Positions 46,856 through 58,304 of a stretch of 64,000 bases of DNA are shown here, piece by piece (the first letter of the stretch is position 1; each line of letters opens with the position of its first letter). A model generated the notes under the pieces. The model made no database searches. It was not told the DNA's origin and saw only the letters and a list, made by a program, of their open reading frames with translations. A program made the position numbers and the translations under genes. The stretch is from assembly GCA_018907035.1 (NCBI GenBank), contig JACCIC010000216.1:841271-905270 (forward strand), written 5' to 3'. Origin of the DNA: Sycobia sp. Sy_11. Its lineage: Eukaryota; Arthropoda; Insecta; Hymenoptera; Epichrysomallidae.

Positions 46856-47405
46856 GAAATCGCAAAACGTAGATTTATTTTTTTTTTCACTGTAATTTTA
46901 TCTTTACTTTTTACTTTAATCTTTTACTTTGACAAGTTTACAGCACTTTTTAACTTTATTTAGTAGAAAAATAATTTATATCAATAAAGCAATGATGCTA
47001 ATAATAATGTAAATGTGTAATACAATAGAATAATACAATATGAATAAATAATGGATAGGACATTGAAGAATGTGCATAAAGAGCACAGAGGAAATAGCAA
47101 CAATAAAACAAGGCAAGAGGAACAGATGTAATTTCATCGACGACCATCGAATCCTGCGGAGGGATTGCCCCCCCCCCAATTTTTTAAAGGCTAAATTCCT
47201 TGAATTTAAAGAAGTTCTAGGAAATTTCATAATTCAAGAATTTTTTTCTTTTTATTTCAAAATTTGTTTTGAAAAAATGTTCTGATCTATTCTTTTAAAA
47301 TTCTTTTAAATTATTTTAAAAGGATAAAATTATTTTAAATATACATTTAATAATCATATATTTAATGTATTCTATCATTTGAAATAATGATTTTTATCCA
47401 ACTAT
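46856..47405. other. AT-rich DNA
   Basis: No gene seen. A C9 run near 47170 is the only oddity. Confidence 0.55.
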
Positions 47406-48004
47406 TTATGATTTGTTATAATTTTTTTTATAAGATATATGTATATGTCTTATTTTCGAACAAATTTTGCTGCCACATGTTTCATATCCAAAACATCCGA
47501 AAAAATTCCATGGCATGAGCCACCTGCCAACAACATCAGCGACTTCTCTGATTATGATTCGGCGATCGTTCATAACGATTTCTTTTAGTTTTTTTACGTT
47601 TTCATCGGTTGTTGATGTGCTTGAGCATCCGGGTCGTTCATTCTCAATGTTTTCGCGGCCATCTTGAAAACGCTTATACCACTCGTAAATCCTTGCTTTA
47701 CTTATAGCAGACTCACCGTATGCCTTTGTTAACATTTTAAAATGTTCACTATACTTTATTTCATTTTTTACGCAAAATTGAATACAAATTCTTTCCTCCA
47801 TTTTTTTCCCAAACGAAGCTCGCCGAGCTCAAAAAACACATCTAACGTTAACGGCTGCCACTTAAAAACTAAGCAATGAATATTGCTGAAAATTTTATTG
47901 TACTTCAGGGGTATGCATACCAACATAATAAAAAAGTTTTATACAGGCGGACTCTCCAAATCCGCGAAATTTAAAAATTCTCGTTACTTTTTGGACACAC
48001 CTTG
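47406..48004 (-). mobile_element. Mariner 5' half (terminus, leader and transposase N-terminus)
   Basis: From 48004 downward: terminus AAGGTGTGTCCAAAAAGTAA, about 200 bp of leader, then an open frame from 47801 (MEERICIQFCVKNEIKY; FKMLTKAYGESAISKARIYE; WYKRFQDGRENIENERPGCS; NVKKLKEIVMNDRRIIIREV), which is the paired helix-turn-helix DNA-binding half. After a shift near 47520 it decays and is cut off at about 47406 with no catalytic domain. It shares its family with the fragments at 17788 and 58305. Confidence 0.9.
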
Positions 48005-48009
48005 TATCT

Positions 48010-48720
48010 GTCAAAAACTTTGCTGCATTATATTTGAGCATTTCTTTCGGTGTCGTTTATTTTGTCAAGTTAACTCATCGCATTCAAAAGGTTGGAAATT
48101 GTCAGTGGTATTAAAAAATAGATTTATTATGATAACACTAAAGGCAGAAAATCGTATACAAAGCCCGGAAAGCCCGCTCAAACGACATCAAAATGAAATA
48201 TTCACGGTAATGTTATGCTCTAATGCAAATATTCACGTAAAGGTTATGCTCTGTGTATGATGGTGTGAAAAGGGTCTCGTATATCATGAACTGCTTCCGA
48301 ATGATCAAAGAATCAAAGGACCAGGGTATCGAACCCAACTTATTTGATTGAACGGAGCATTACAGGAAAAATGGACAGAATGTGCGACCATACACGAGTC
48401 CGTTATTTTTCATCACGATAACGCTCGGCCACAAGTTGCGGCTTCGCTCCACATCGCTTTGACGAATAGTGAATGGGAAATTCTGCCTCACCCGTCTTAT
48501 AGTCCAGACTTAGCACCAACTGACTACCACTTATTTCGATCCAGGCAGAACGTTTTTCAGGAATTACGTTTCAGTTCAGGAGAGGGAATCATCTATTGGC
48601 TCAATATGTACTTGGGCTCAAAAGACGAGAAATTTTTTGGGCCAGAATTTATAAATTGCTAGAAAGATGAGAAAAAGTTATAGCTTCCGATGGACGATTC
48701 TTTGAATAAAGGATGTGTAA
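48010..48720 (+). pseudogene. Mariner transposase C-terminal fragment
   Basis: Translates through WCEKGLVYHELLPNDQ (about 48265-48310) and then an open stretch 48348-48662 with HHDNARPQVAASLHI, SYSPDLAPTDYHLFRS and YLGSKDEKFFGPEF. The second and third catalytic aspartates are intact with 34-residue spacing; a stop replaces codons at about 48343. The N-terminal half is missing. It abuts the reverse-strand mariner, giving a tail-to-head junction of two different subfamilies. Confidence 0.9.
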
Positions 48721-48765
48721 CCATGTTTTCATAATAAAACCTCACATATCAAAACCGAAGAGGAG

Positions 48766-48769
<4 letters not shown>

Positions 48770-48817
<48 letters not shown>
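48770..48817. repeat. TA microsatellite
   Basis: Uninterrupted TA repeats directly after the mariner fragment. Confidence 0.97.
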
Positions 48818-48857
48818 TTTTAATGAACAAAAAATTTAAGATTTGTTATCTGATAAT

Positions 48858-48960
48858 AATGTGTAACGGTCCTACCCCCCTCGAGATAGCTTACGCGGTA
48901 TTTACCACGGTCGTTTTGAGAGAGGAGGAAGTTTTTCTGGAATGGAGGGCCGATCAGGAA
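48858..48960 (+). repeat. Possible Gypsy LTR fragment
   Basis: TGTAACGGTCCTACCCCCCT followed by CGAGATAGCTTACGCGG and TTTACCACGG is GC-richer than its flanks. It shares the TCGAGATA word with the LTR at 58 kb. It has the look of the start of an insect Gypsy LTR; no partner is visible. Confidence 0.35.
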
Positions 48961-49239
48961 AATAATTTATTTTTACACACGATATACATTTTTTAAATAT
49001 TAAAATATATGTTTATTCAATTTCCAAGTTCTGACACGATTCTGTAATATAAATCAAAATACGAATACTATTCAAATTCAAAAACATTAAATGCATCGAA
49101 ATAAAAAATTAAAAGTGGATTAAATACTATTACTAATACAATACAATATATTTTAGAGATAGCAGTAAAAATATACAATGAAGTATACAAAGAAAATAGC
49201 TATAGTGTGGGGACTTCAAGTCTACCCGTAGAAATTATG

Positions 49240-49520
49240 ATCAACGAACATTTGAGAATGTGATATTGTTGAGACATGACAAGCAGATTTCGTTGAAATG
49301 CAACCTGATGCTAGAGAAAATAAAGGATACAGATATTTGATTACAGTCATATATACTTAATCTCAATTGGTATATGATGTAACTTTAAGCCAAAAGACTG
49401 ATAAAGATATTGCAGCAGCTTTTAATACTATTCTTAAGCATAGACTTACCTAAAAAAAAGCTATATACTGATAGACTGAATCAATTTTGCTATGCAGTTT
49501 TTAAGAACTAATGAGATTAA
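49240..49520 (+). pseudogene. Polinton/Maverick-type integrase remnant
   Basis: In one frame, ADFVEMQPDARENKGYRYLI at about 49284-49345 is followed by a stop, VYDVTLSQKTDKDIAAAFNT (about 49370-49430) and a remnant around the next catalytic region (about 49455-49500). A retrovirus-type integrase core beginning W-Q-A-D-x-V-x-M and continuing KGYRYLITVI is the form found in Polinton/Maverick integrases rather than in Gypsy. The catalytic region has five or more stops, and Trp before QAD is TGA. It is the only trace of that integrase in the window and is far more decayed than the polymerase at 62.9 kb, so it probably belongs to a different, older copy. Confidence 0.65.
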
Positions 49521-50929
49521 TGGATTTAATAGCTTTTATAATAGTGGGACAAATAAAGAGAGTTTATAACTTAAGCAATAAGTTATTATTATAAACGATT
49601 ATACTTTTGATATGCAAAATTAATTTTGTATAATGTTGTTAGCGGGATTAATAAATAAGTCCACCTCGCTTTATGTAAAATGTTGTTTAATTATTTCATC
49701 TTACATATATATTTTCCATATTATGCTGTTATAAATTCAAAATTCTATTCACCAAAAATTTTATAAATAATTGAATTTTATTAAATTACTTGCACATATT
49801 GTTGTAAAATCGATCAAAAAATCAAACACGGCTTTCCATACGAATTTCGTATTAACTTTTTTGATTTTCATAACTATATAATTTCCATTTATTTTTAATT
49901 TAAAAATTCTGCTAGTGAGACGAAATCCACCTCGTGCGATATTGTTCAATGTTTTCTAGTCTATCTGCAAAATTTTATAAACTATTTAAAATATTTTGTG
50001 GAATTTAAAAAACACACGCATAAAGAGATGAATTCCCTAGTTGAATGATGTCTTTGTTAAAATTGATATGAAATCAGCAGCAATGTGAGCTATGCTACCA
50101 GTTATACAAAAGTTTTAGTATTTGCATATAAGAATTTACAGTGTTCACTCTTTCTTTTTTGCATATGTTCATAATAAAATCCGTAAGCTAAGGTTTTGCA
50201 TAAGTCCAATACCAACAGCTCAACATATATAGGTTTTCTAATATGAATTTCAGTTCTCAATAACAGTATTCCGACAAATCTCAAGAACTATAAGCCGACC
50301 ACTTGAGATTCAATGAATATGAGTCAAAAAATATAGGAAAAATGCAATGAATTAAATTATTATATGTCTCGAGTTGTTTTAACTTTGAAGTTAAGATAAT
50401 TGTTTAGGAGTAAACGAATCTTGAAAGTCAGTTACGCGAAACACAGAAGGCATAGGTTATGACACAAGATAACGAAATAAGATATATGAAATAAGATATG
50501 AAATAAGTAGGAAATGAAATAACATTTATAATGTGAATTCTTATTCATTACTTTATTCTACTATACTTCTAAAGTCTTATCGTCTCCGGAATAATTTGGA
50601 ATTAAAAAATATTTTCAACTGTTCAACTATAGCTAATTCAGAGATTTAAGACTCAAGAGAAAAGGACACATGTCCATTTTCCTTCCTTGAGCGACATTAT
50701 AGCTGAAAAACATTCAGGTATATCTAGGAACCGACCATAATGTATTTATTTTAAATAAGGAAAGCTTTTTTATATTTTCATAATAAATCGATATTTCCCA
50801 AAAGAGATATTTATTTGAATAAATATTTTATAGTGACAGAAAGAAATAAATCTTTATTTTATAAATTTTTAACTACGTAGACGCGATAGATTGGATGCCG
50901 AAATCCTTATACAGAATATGCTTCTTTTA
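49521..50929. other. AT-rich DNA without recognisable genes
   Basis: No frames or repeats of note. Confidence 0.55.
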
Positions 50930-51240
50930 AAATTCTGATTGGCGGAGAAAGAATCATAAACTCTTTTCATACCAATGAGAGAAAAAAGTAGCATTTTTAT
51001 CTGTAAAACAGCTGAAGAACATCGTATTTTTCTCCCCGAAAACGAGAAACTTCTTTTTTGTGAACGGTTTTTCTTGTTCGAAGTTGTGTGAATAGAAAAA
51101 AAATAACGATGTCATTTAGTTGACATTTGTTTTCTGAACCTGAGCCACGAGTAGATCTGTCGATAGCGCAAGCTCATATACGCGTATTCTTCCATGCGCA
51201 GTTCCTAAGGACAATTTACCTAACATTTTTTTTACTAATA
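50930..51240 (+). promoter_or_regulatory. CCAAT-rich segment resembling the promoter at 59.2 kb
   Basis: Contains GATTGGCGGAG (50938) and ACCAATGAGAGAA (50971). The latter 13-mer also lies at 59241, ahead of the Ser/Arg-rich gene, and GATTGGCGG recurs at about 62149, ahead of the polymerase gene. It may be a leftover of another copy of that element. No gene follows it here. Confidence 0.3.
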
Positions 51241-51292
51241 TATTCAAAATCTGTTTTATAGGGATATAGTAAGGTCTGTACCGAATCAAATG

Positions 51293-51296
<4 letters not shown>

Positions 51297-51337
<41 letters not shown>
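51297..51337. repeat. TA microsatellite
   Basis: TA repeats next to the end of the LTR. Confidence 0.97.
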
Positions 51338-51342
<5 letters not shown>

Positions 51343-51924
51343 CCTCTTTTTGGAGGTTACACTTATTACCTCGTGGCGGCACCAACACAGTGCGTTGGCG
51401 AACATATAAGGCATCCTCTGGATGCTGGCTGGAGAAAGGCTGTGGTCACCGCACGACAGGATAGCTGCAGCGTTCGCTTCAGGCGACGATGCTTGGCAAC
51501 GTCGGCGACGCGGCGGCGGCGGGCCGTCGGCAGCTGGCTGTCGACCTAGCTGGCTCCGTCGACCGTGCTGGTGCAGTCTTCGTCATCTCGCTCAGTCACG
51601 TACGACTTTGGTGCCTTGCTAGTCTTCTTCTCTTCTTCTTTCGCTGATCTCTCTTCTTCTTCCCTGGTTTTTCGATGTAGCCGTTAGTTGTGATTACTCA
51701 GCGTGGTATGCAGCCGGGCGGCATTAAATAAAATGATATTTAATAACTTGGAGAGCGAATAGTGTTGTCCTCACTCACCGAGTGCCGAGCCTAATCTCCT
51801 CGGCGTGGCGCGTCTAGTGGTCGTGTCGATTTCGTGTGCAGTTGCTCGCGCGACATCTCGATAATCGAAATTCTACTATTGTGGCAAAGTAAACTAATTG
51901 TGGCTGTCGAAAATGATAGTCACA
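51338..51924 (-). repeat. 3' LTR of a minus-strand Ty3/Gypsy element
   Basis: On the minus strand it starts TGTGACTATCATTTTCGACA at 51924, right after a purine tract, and runs GC-rich to GGTTATAA at about 51338. About 50 bp near its inner end (GAGGTTACACTTA.CTCGTGGCGGCACC on the plus strand) recur at 58025-58075 in the upstream LTR. The rest of the two LTRs differs, so they come from related, not identical, elements. The plus-strand frame 51422-51622 is not coding. Confidence 0.6.
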
Positions 51925-51937
51925 AACTCCCCCTACC
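51925..51937 (-). other. Polypurine tract
   Basis: GGTAGGGGGAGTT on the minus strand, directly before TGTGACTATC. This is the expected primer for plus-strand DNA synthesis at the 3' LTR. Confidence 0.65.
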
Positions 51938-53140
51938 AAACCCGAAGTTGGTGGTAAACCACTGAACCTTAGTTGGCTTACTAAACGGTACGTTGGATAG
52001 GAGAGGAGACGAACGGGGGAAATGTTTTGGTTTACGTATCGCCCATTCGGGGTATGTCTTACAACTATATCGTTAATAAGAAAATAAAATGAATGGAAAG
52101 AAGGAAAGATGTAGCATCGCTTTTACACGCACGGATGCCCTTTACAGACTGAAACTCGGAATACTTTATTGAAATAATACTAACCTACTTGTTAACTACG
52201 ATAATTACTTATTCATTACTAACGAGAAAGAGAAATAAAAAGGTATATTTGAATTTTACTAGTCTTAACCAATCCCTATTCTACGTTTATCGCTTATGGT
52301 ATTAATATACGATACTAAAGATTTCTTACAGTTTATATATTTTAATGTTCTTATACTGACTTAAGTACAAATTAAATTTTTGTTAAACAAGAGAAAATGA
52401 TACTTAAAAATGATTCCAACCTAACATAAGAAATGCAATTTTGTGATATTAGTTGAGTATTACATCCTATAACCTAGTTTTAATTTCAATTTCTTTATAT
52501 ACTAAGTACTTAAATTAATTTTTCTATCATCTTCTGTCCGTCATCTTCGCTCTTCAACTGGGACGCCAGGATACTTCTATGTTCAATTTTTGGTTTACCT
52601 CGTATTGATTTGGGCTCATTGTTACGGCCGGCATCTGCGTGAGGTGATTCTTTTTCACTGGTTCCGCTGGAAACAGGGAACACGTGAATGTATATCTTTT
52701 ATCCCTTGTATTTAAGGCGGTGTCGATATGGTTGCGGGCAAATACAGTGAACTTTAGTGAGCCATTGTTCAATCTTCACTCATACGGAATTTTGCTGTGG
52801 TGCGCCTCCCGATTCACACTTGTGCTATTACAAGTAGTGATGAAGGGTATATTCTTGATGACTCTAATTGTACTCCTTCTGACTATCTGTCGAGAGTGGC
52901 GGCTGAGATTGTAGGGGACAATAATATATATTTGTCTGGTAGGGTCGTTTATGCTATTTATCAGCTGGCTGAGACGGTAGTGGCGTATTTTCTGTTTGGG
53001 GGGCGAGGGAATGTGCCTCGCACTGAGGCTGTCGTCTACTTGGCCATATAGTCTGACACTCCCGGCATAACAATGATCATTGGTTGCGTCCTATGGCCAA
53101 TCGCGGTCCTAACTTATTCAATTGTCTGCGCTAACGTGGC
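51938..53140. other. Region between zinc-knuckle ORF and LTR, with an unexplained plus-strand ORF
   Basis: Mostly non-coding on the minus strand. On the plus strand a frame is open at 52761-53051 (PIHTCAITSSDEGYILDD; NNIYLSGRVVYAIYQLAE; FGGRGNVPRTEAVVYLAI) with protein-like composition, but it lacks an ATG near its start and matches no family I know. A minus-strand frame at 52554-52772 is also unrecognised. Confidence 0.35.
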
Positions 53141-54363
53141 TTAATCCGTTGTAAAGTAGACCAGTGTGAGCCTCGTACCATTACTGCTATCTTCTTTGTC
53201 TTCTTGACGTGTTGTTTCTTCCTTCGGTCGTCGAGTGGTTTTCACTTTCTTTCTCAATGACTGTGATTCGTGATCGTAGGTATGCACGTCCTTGATGGAA
53301 CTGCCACACCTATAGCAGAACTTGTTTTTGCGTGGGTGTAGGCATTCGGAATACCGGTGTTCTTTCCCTTGACAGTTCCAGCATCGTTTGCGCGAATGGA
53401 ACTTGTGCGTTGATGAGGGTTGGTGGGGATGCTGGAGCTGAAGGGTAAGGTCATTTGGGAGGCACGAGTCTGGTGGTGGCACAATGGCTAAATCCAATAA
53501 GGCAGGGATGGTGGGATTGCTTTTGGAGGGAATTGCAGATGTCTCTTTTATTTGAAGCAGCGCTGAATTCCTTGTGCCTACAACAGGGACTACTTGTGGC
53601 GGTATGATAAAGGGTTTCACCTCACAACTATCCTCTAAACGGTATTCGTCCGAACGAGTTTTTTTATCCACGTCGTCTTGACGTCATCCCTGGGGGTTAG
53701 GGCGAGTCTTCCATTTGCCTGTTTTCTACATGGCAACCGATCACATAAACGTGCAACGGTCGCCGCAGTAAAGGCGAACCTCGACTTATTTCGGGGTGTT
53801 GATGTAGATAATCGATTCAGCGCGGCTGACTGTAGTCGGTTGCGGTTTCAGTGGCTTCCGATGGATCCGGGGACTCGGACAGTAGGGGAGAGGACTAATA
53901 CAACGGATTTGTCGCCCAGACGTATACGGCATAGCGTCCGCTGGGGTCCGATAGACGATCATCTTGCTGATTGCTCTAACGGACCCGTTTTCTGTGAGTC
54001 GTTGCTGTCGGAGTCAGTATCGGCCACGATTCTCTCTCCCAGGTCCTCATACGTTTTTGCGAAAGGATTATAAATTAAGTCCGTATTCTTTACCTTCCTC
54101 ATAATGTGAGGTCTCAGCGGCTGATATGGTTCTATAGGGATTGGGTGGAAGGGATCTTGTTGCTCTTTATTGTCTGATGGGGGCTTGTTCGTGTCTAGTA
54201 GAGATAGAGCAAACGAACTTTCATCGACCGGCTTCATGACCATCGGTCGTCCCACATCAGCGTCGATCTCTTGACTTGAGTCAGGGCTAAGGTCAATGAG
54301 ATCGGTTTGAGCGCAAAAATCTTCTACATGTTTTATGGCATCTGCCACATTGGACATTGACAT
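53141..54363 (-). pseudogene. Zinc-knuckle (gag-like) ORF downstream of Gypsy integrase
   Basis: Two open pieces on the minus strand, 54363-53959 (MSMSNVADAIKHVEDFCAQT; acidic, ending with DTDSDSNDSQK) and 53671-53141. The second carries CWNCQGKEHRYSEC, a canonical CX2CX4HX4C zinc knuckle, then KFCYRCGSS, the start of a degenerate second knuckle, followed by a basic tail (KKVKTTRRPKEETTRQEDK). Zinc knuckles bind RNA in retroelement gag proteins. Its position after the integrase and before the polypurine tract is where an env or accessory ORF would be, not gag. It may be a relocated gag, part of a second element, or a genuine third ORF. The gap 53672-53958 and separate frames suggest a frameshift. 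Confidence 0.6.
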
Positions 54364-54529
54364 CTGCTCTTTCTGGCAAGATGTCCGGTTGCGCGTATCT
54401 TCTGTGTATCCTGATCGGAGACCATATGGTTTTTTTCTTTATTGAGCGACGTAATCCTCGATCGCGCCCTACTCCTTTGTATATCTTGAATTGTATCTGT
54501 AGGAAGAGATGGAGGATCGTTAGGAGAGT

Positions 54530-55760
54530 GATTGTGAAGAGTGAGAGTGCTTCATATCAGAAACACGTACTTTCGTTCGCCTCTTGCCGGCTGCATCCTC
54601 CAATTCATAAATAGCAGGAAAAATTCTCTTTATGGCGCGACATGAGGCTATGTAATTCGGCGCCAATTTGGTCGAAAAGTTGTCGGAACAGCACGATAAT
54701 ACGTAATTACGTCGACATACCAGGACGTCGGTGCTAAAAATTTCCTGTCTTCTATTTTGATTATAGTAATGATCCTACTTATTGCTGATTTTAGTCAGAT
54801 TTTTCTTGACTAGGGAGTAAATGGGTGGTAACTGATTCATACGGTTCAATCAGTCTTCTTGTGTCAGGGATCTTATTCACATTTTTTTCGCGTGTATTGC
54901 GGTACGCGGGTCCTTCTCTAGGATTATGTCCAAAGTTAAGGAAAGCAGGCAATACCTGCGGACTCGCATCTATCGATGTGTTTGCTGCAAAAGCAAATTT
55001 TTAAAGGTGGAGGTTCCAGTCTCGGTAATCTTCTCCGATGAAGATTGTGATCATTGATTTGATGGTTCTGTTGACTCTCCACTGGGTTTGCTTGCGTGTG
55101 ATACGGAGCGATGAATTGCTGAATCACGCCCAGATTTTCCAGTTGTCTTTAACGAACTTGTTCGCAAATTCGGTACCATTGTCAGTTATTAAAAATTTCG
55201 GGCAGCCCCATTTGAATATTATGAGCTCCTCTAAAGCTTTGATGATGTTTTGTCCTGTGGCTTTACGCAATGATTTCACCCCTATGTATTTGGTGAAAAG
55301 ATCTTCACAGATCAGCAAATATTTATGCTGCCCTTTGCTCGGGGAAAAGGGCCCCATAATGTCGGCTGCCACACTTGTCCAGAGGCCTTCGATATTTCGT
55401 TGTGACCTTAGTCCAGCTGGTGATCGCTCTGATACTTTATGGAGCTGGCATTTCGGGCAGTGTTTAACGTAGTTCTATATGTCTTTTCGCATGCCAGGCC
55501 AGTAATAACTTTGGTTGATTTTGTTGAAGGTCTTGTTAACACCAAAGTAGCCTGCTCTGGGTGTATTGTGACATTCGAAGAGGACTCTTTCTCGGTCTTT
55601 CGACGAGATCACCATCTTCCATGGTTCTAAGTCTGTTTCGAGGGCTGATGCTATTTAGTTTTAGTCTTTTCGAACGAGCGCAGACGATTTCGTTGTCTGT
55701 ATTTTCGCTATTTTTACGTCGTTCCGGACGAGCCTCTTCTATTTCTTCTAATGTTGTCGT
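54530..55760 (-). pseudogene. Ty3/Gypsy integrase pseudogene
   Basis: Read downward from about 55760. A zinc-binding domain comes first (FECHNTPRAGYFG..., then YVKHCPKCQLHK, about 55440-55580). The catalytic core follows, with AADIMGPFSPSKGQHKYLL (first Asp, about 55330-55375), FLITDNGTEFANKF (second Asp, about 55150-55190) and, after a stop and frameshift near 55125, IQQFIAPYHTQANPVE (last catalytic Glu, about 55080-55125). The C-terminal DNA-binding region (KLAPNY, IYELEDAAGKRRTKVRVSD, about 54560-54660) ends it. Integrase inserts the retroelement cDNA. Everything upstream (gag, protease, RT, RNase H) is missing. Confidence 0.88.
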
Positions 55761-57338
55761 AGTTTCAGGTTGTTGCGAACAATGTTGTTATGTTCTCAAC
55801 AACAATTATTCTTCATTTAATCTTCATATTTTAGTGTATGTTTTATTATTAATTATTTTGTTTTACATTATTTTATTATTATTGATTTATAAGTATATTT
55901 ATTTAATATCTTATTATATTGTTATTAATTTTATCATGTAATCAATAATTGTCTAATTGTTAACATCTTTTATTAATTCAATTAATTATTTTACTGGTAG
56001 TTATTATGGTTAATTTAATTTAAATGGTATAATTATTGATTTAATTTTACTTATGAACTAATTTGTGATTATTAGTTTATTTATTCTAATATTGAATTTT
56101 TAATTATTTTATTATTGTTAGTTAATTCAGTATTGTATTTTAAACATAGTAATTATCTATTTATTTTCATCCCAGTAAATTTATTGTAGCTGCTTTTTTG
56201 AGGAGAAAAAAGAAAAAAAAAGATTGAAATTGTAAATATTTTTTTGTAATTGAATAAAAAAAATTGTATTCAATTAAAATATTAAATATTAATTAATTAA
56301 TTAAAATTAATTCAATTTAAATAAATTTTAATTTTTATAAGTTTGTTAATTATTTCTATTTAGCTGTGAAAGTGAATAAAAAAAATTAATTAAATAAATA
56401 TCGAATACTATTGCTTGATTTTTTTTTCATATCATTATCAGTACTTTAATTATTTGAATATTATTAATTATTATTTAATGGTATAATTATTTATTAGTTA
56501 TTTTTTAATTATTTATTTGTTGCATCAATATTATTAAACGTCAATGTTGCTTACTGGTGAACATGTTAGTTTACCAATAAGTCATTTGCTCTATTACAAG
56601 TTTGTATAATCACATCCATTCTCTTGTTGTGTGCTAAGGCTACTTTTATTTATTTAAATATGTTTAATTGTCAATAGTATCTGCGTTGATTTATTCTGAA
56701 TGTCTTCTTGATATTTTCTGATATTATTATTCTATGTTTAGCATAAGAAGTTATGTTACTTTAATACTGACTAAACGTCGCCTTTTTAAATTTTTGCTAA
56801 ATTATTTTAAGAAAATTTCTTGATTTCTATAAAATCTCTTTGGATTTTATTTTTTCTGATTGTACTTGATTTATGAAACTGCTAAAAGTTTTAAGATTGG
56901 AAAAACTCTTCTTCTATCACTTATCAAATTAATAAAAAGGATAAAGAAAAGTGCATACGATAGGTAAGCATACAATTACATGTAGCATATCGGTAGGGAG
57001 AAAATTATACAGATAGTCAGAAAATAGTAAAAAGTATTTAAAAGAATATGAATCATATATCATGTACATATATATTTATGAATTTTGAATGAAATTATAA
57101 TACCGCATTAAATACATGGAGTATGTACTACATTAATACTGTCAAATTTATAATGAAATTGTTATTAAAATTCTTTCCTCTTTCTTGTCTATATCAGATT
57201 CATATAAAGAACATTAATAATTTATTTAGAATTGTTTAAAAAAATAGGACACATATTCCATGTAAAATGAGAAAAATATTCTAAAATATTGATTTTAGAA
57301 CAAGCATGTTTATAGACAATCATCTGTGTTTCTCACCA

Positions 57339-57399
<61 letters not shown>

Positions 57400-57982
57400 C
57401 TATGTATAAGTTTTAGACATATGTTTCATAATAATATTCAGAATGATTTCTAAAAGTATATCATGGCATTATTTATATGCTTGTGCTCAGAAAATTGTGA
57501 CGGGAATCGTTTTTGAGCGGGTGGTGGCTGTTGTGTGTACCTTATATGGTATACAAGGGTGCTAATTTACCTTGCTATTGCTATGTAGATATGTAAATAT
57601 TGGGGGACACGGCATTGAGAAAAAGAAATTGATATTTTACATGTAATTTAGAGAAACTGTAATTGTTTATTTGTAAACTATTGACCTATAATGATGAGAA
57701 GTAATTAGAATTATTTACAAATGCTGAGGGAATTTACAAGTATTGCTATATTTTCAAGGAGGTTAGAAAAAAAAAGAATTTTCTATATTCTCTTCCTGCT
57801 ATATTTTAGATATTAGTGTGTACTAATTGTTGCTATTTATGAAAATAACTGTATGTGGTAGCGAGCAAAGGAGAAGGGAAAAAATTTTTAAAAGGGAAAC
57901 ATAATGTGCATTGCATTGATCTTCTATCTCTCTCTTCAACTGTCAAGCACATGGATTTTTTTTTATGTTCCCAAATGCTTCT
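55761..57982. other. AT-rich DNA in place of the Gypsy gag-pol front
   Basis: Very AT-rich with ATTATT and TTTATT runs, a TA microsatellite (57343-57397), and no gene. It separates the integrase from the upstream LTR-like sequence, where gag and reverse transcriptase would be expected. Confidence 0.6.
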
Positions 57983-58290
57983 TGTCGGGCCCTACGCTGT
58001 TGGGTGCCACTTATAACCACCTTTTTAGAGGTTACACTTACCTCGTGGCGGCACCGACACAGTGCGTTGGGGAACACCTATGGAGCCGAAGCGGATGATG
58101 TGAAGGGGAAGAGGAAAGGGAAGTGTGCCGTGAAGTGGAACATATGTATTAACAATAAACTTTCTTTATTCCTATAAGTACATTTGGGTTGCTAGCTACA
58201 CCCGCTATTTCTTACATTTATATTACAAATGACCGGCTAACTTCTACTCGCGGTATTACTCACGGACTTATCTCGAGCGGGTTCTTCGAC
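57983..58290 (-). repeat. 5' LTR-like sequence and primer-binding site of a Gypsy element
   Basis: On the minus strand, sequence from about 58290 runs GC-rich to GGTTATAAG at 58010. TGGCACCCAACAGCG (58009-57995) follows immediately, the usual Gypsy primer-binding-site form (TGGCxCCCAAC). AATAAAG at about 58158 is a possible polyadenylation signal. About 50 bp match the LTR at 51.35 kb. Upstream it borders a mariner terminus. Confidence 0.6.
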
Positions 58291-58304
58291 GGGGGAAACT
58301 TATA

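Noticed and set aside
51422..51622. Arg/Gly/Trp-rich plus-strand frame
   Set aside because: Sits inside the GC-rich LTR; composition-driven.
53678..54073. 131-residue plus-strand frame
   Set aside because: Lies opposite the gag-like minus-strand ORF and matches nothing.
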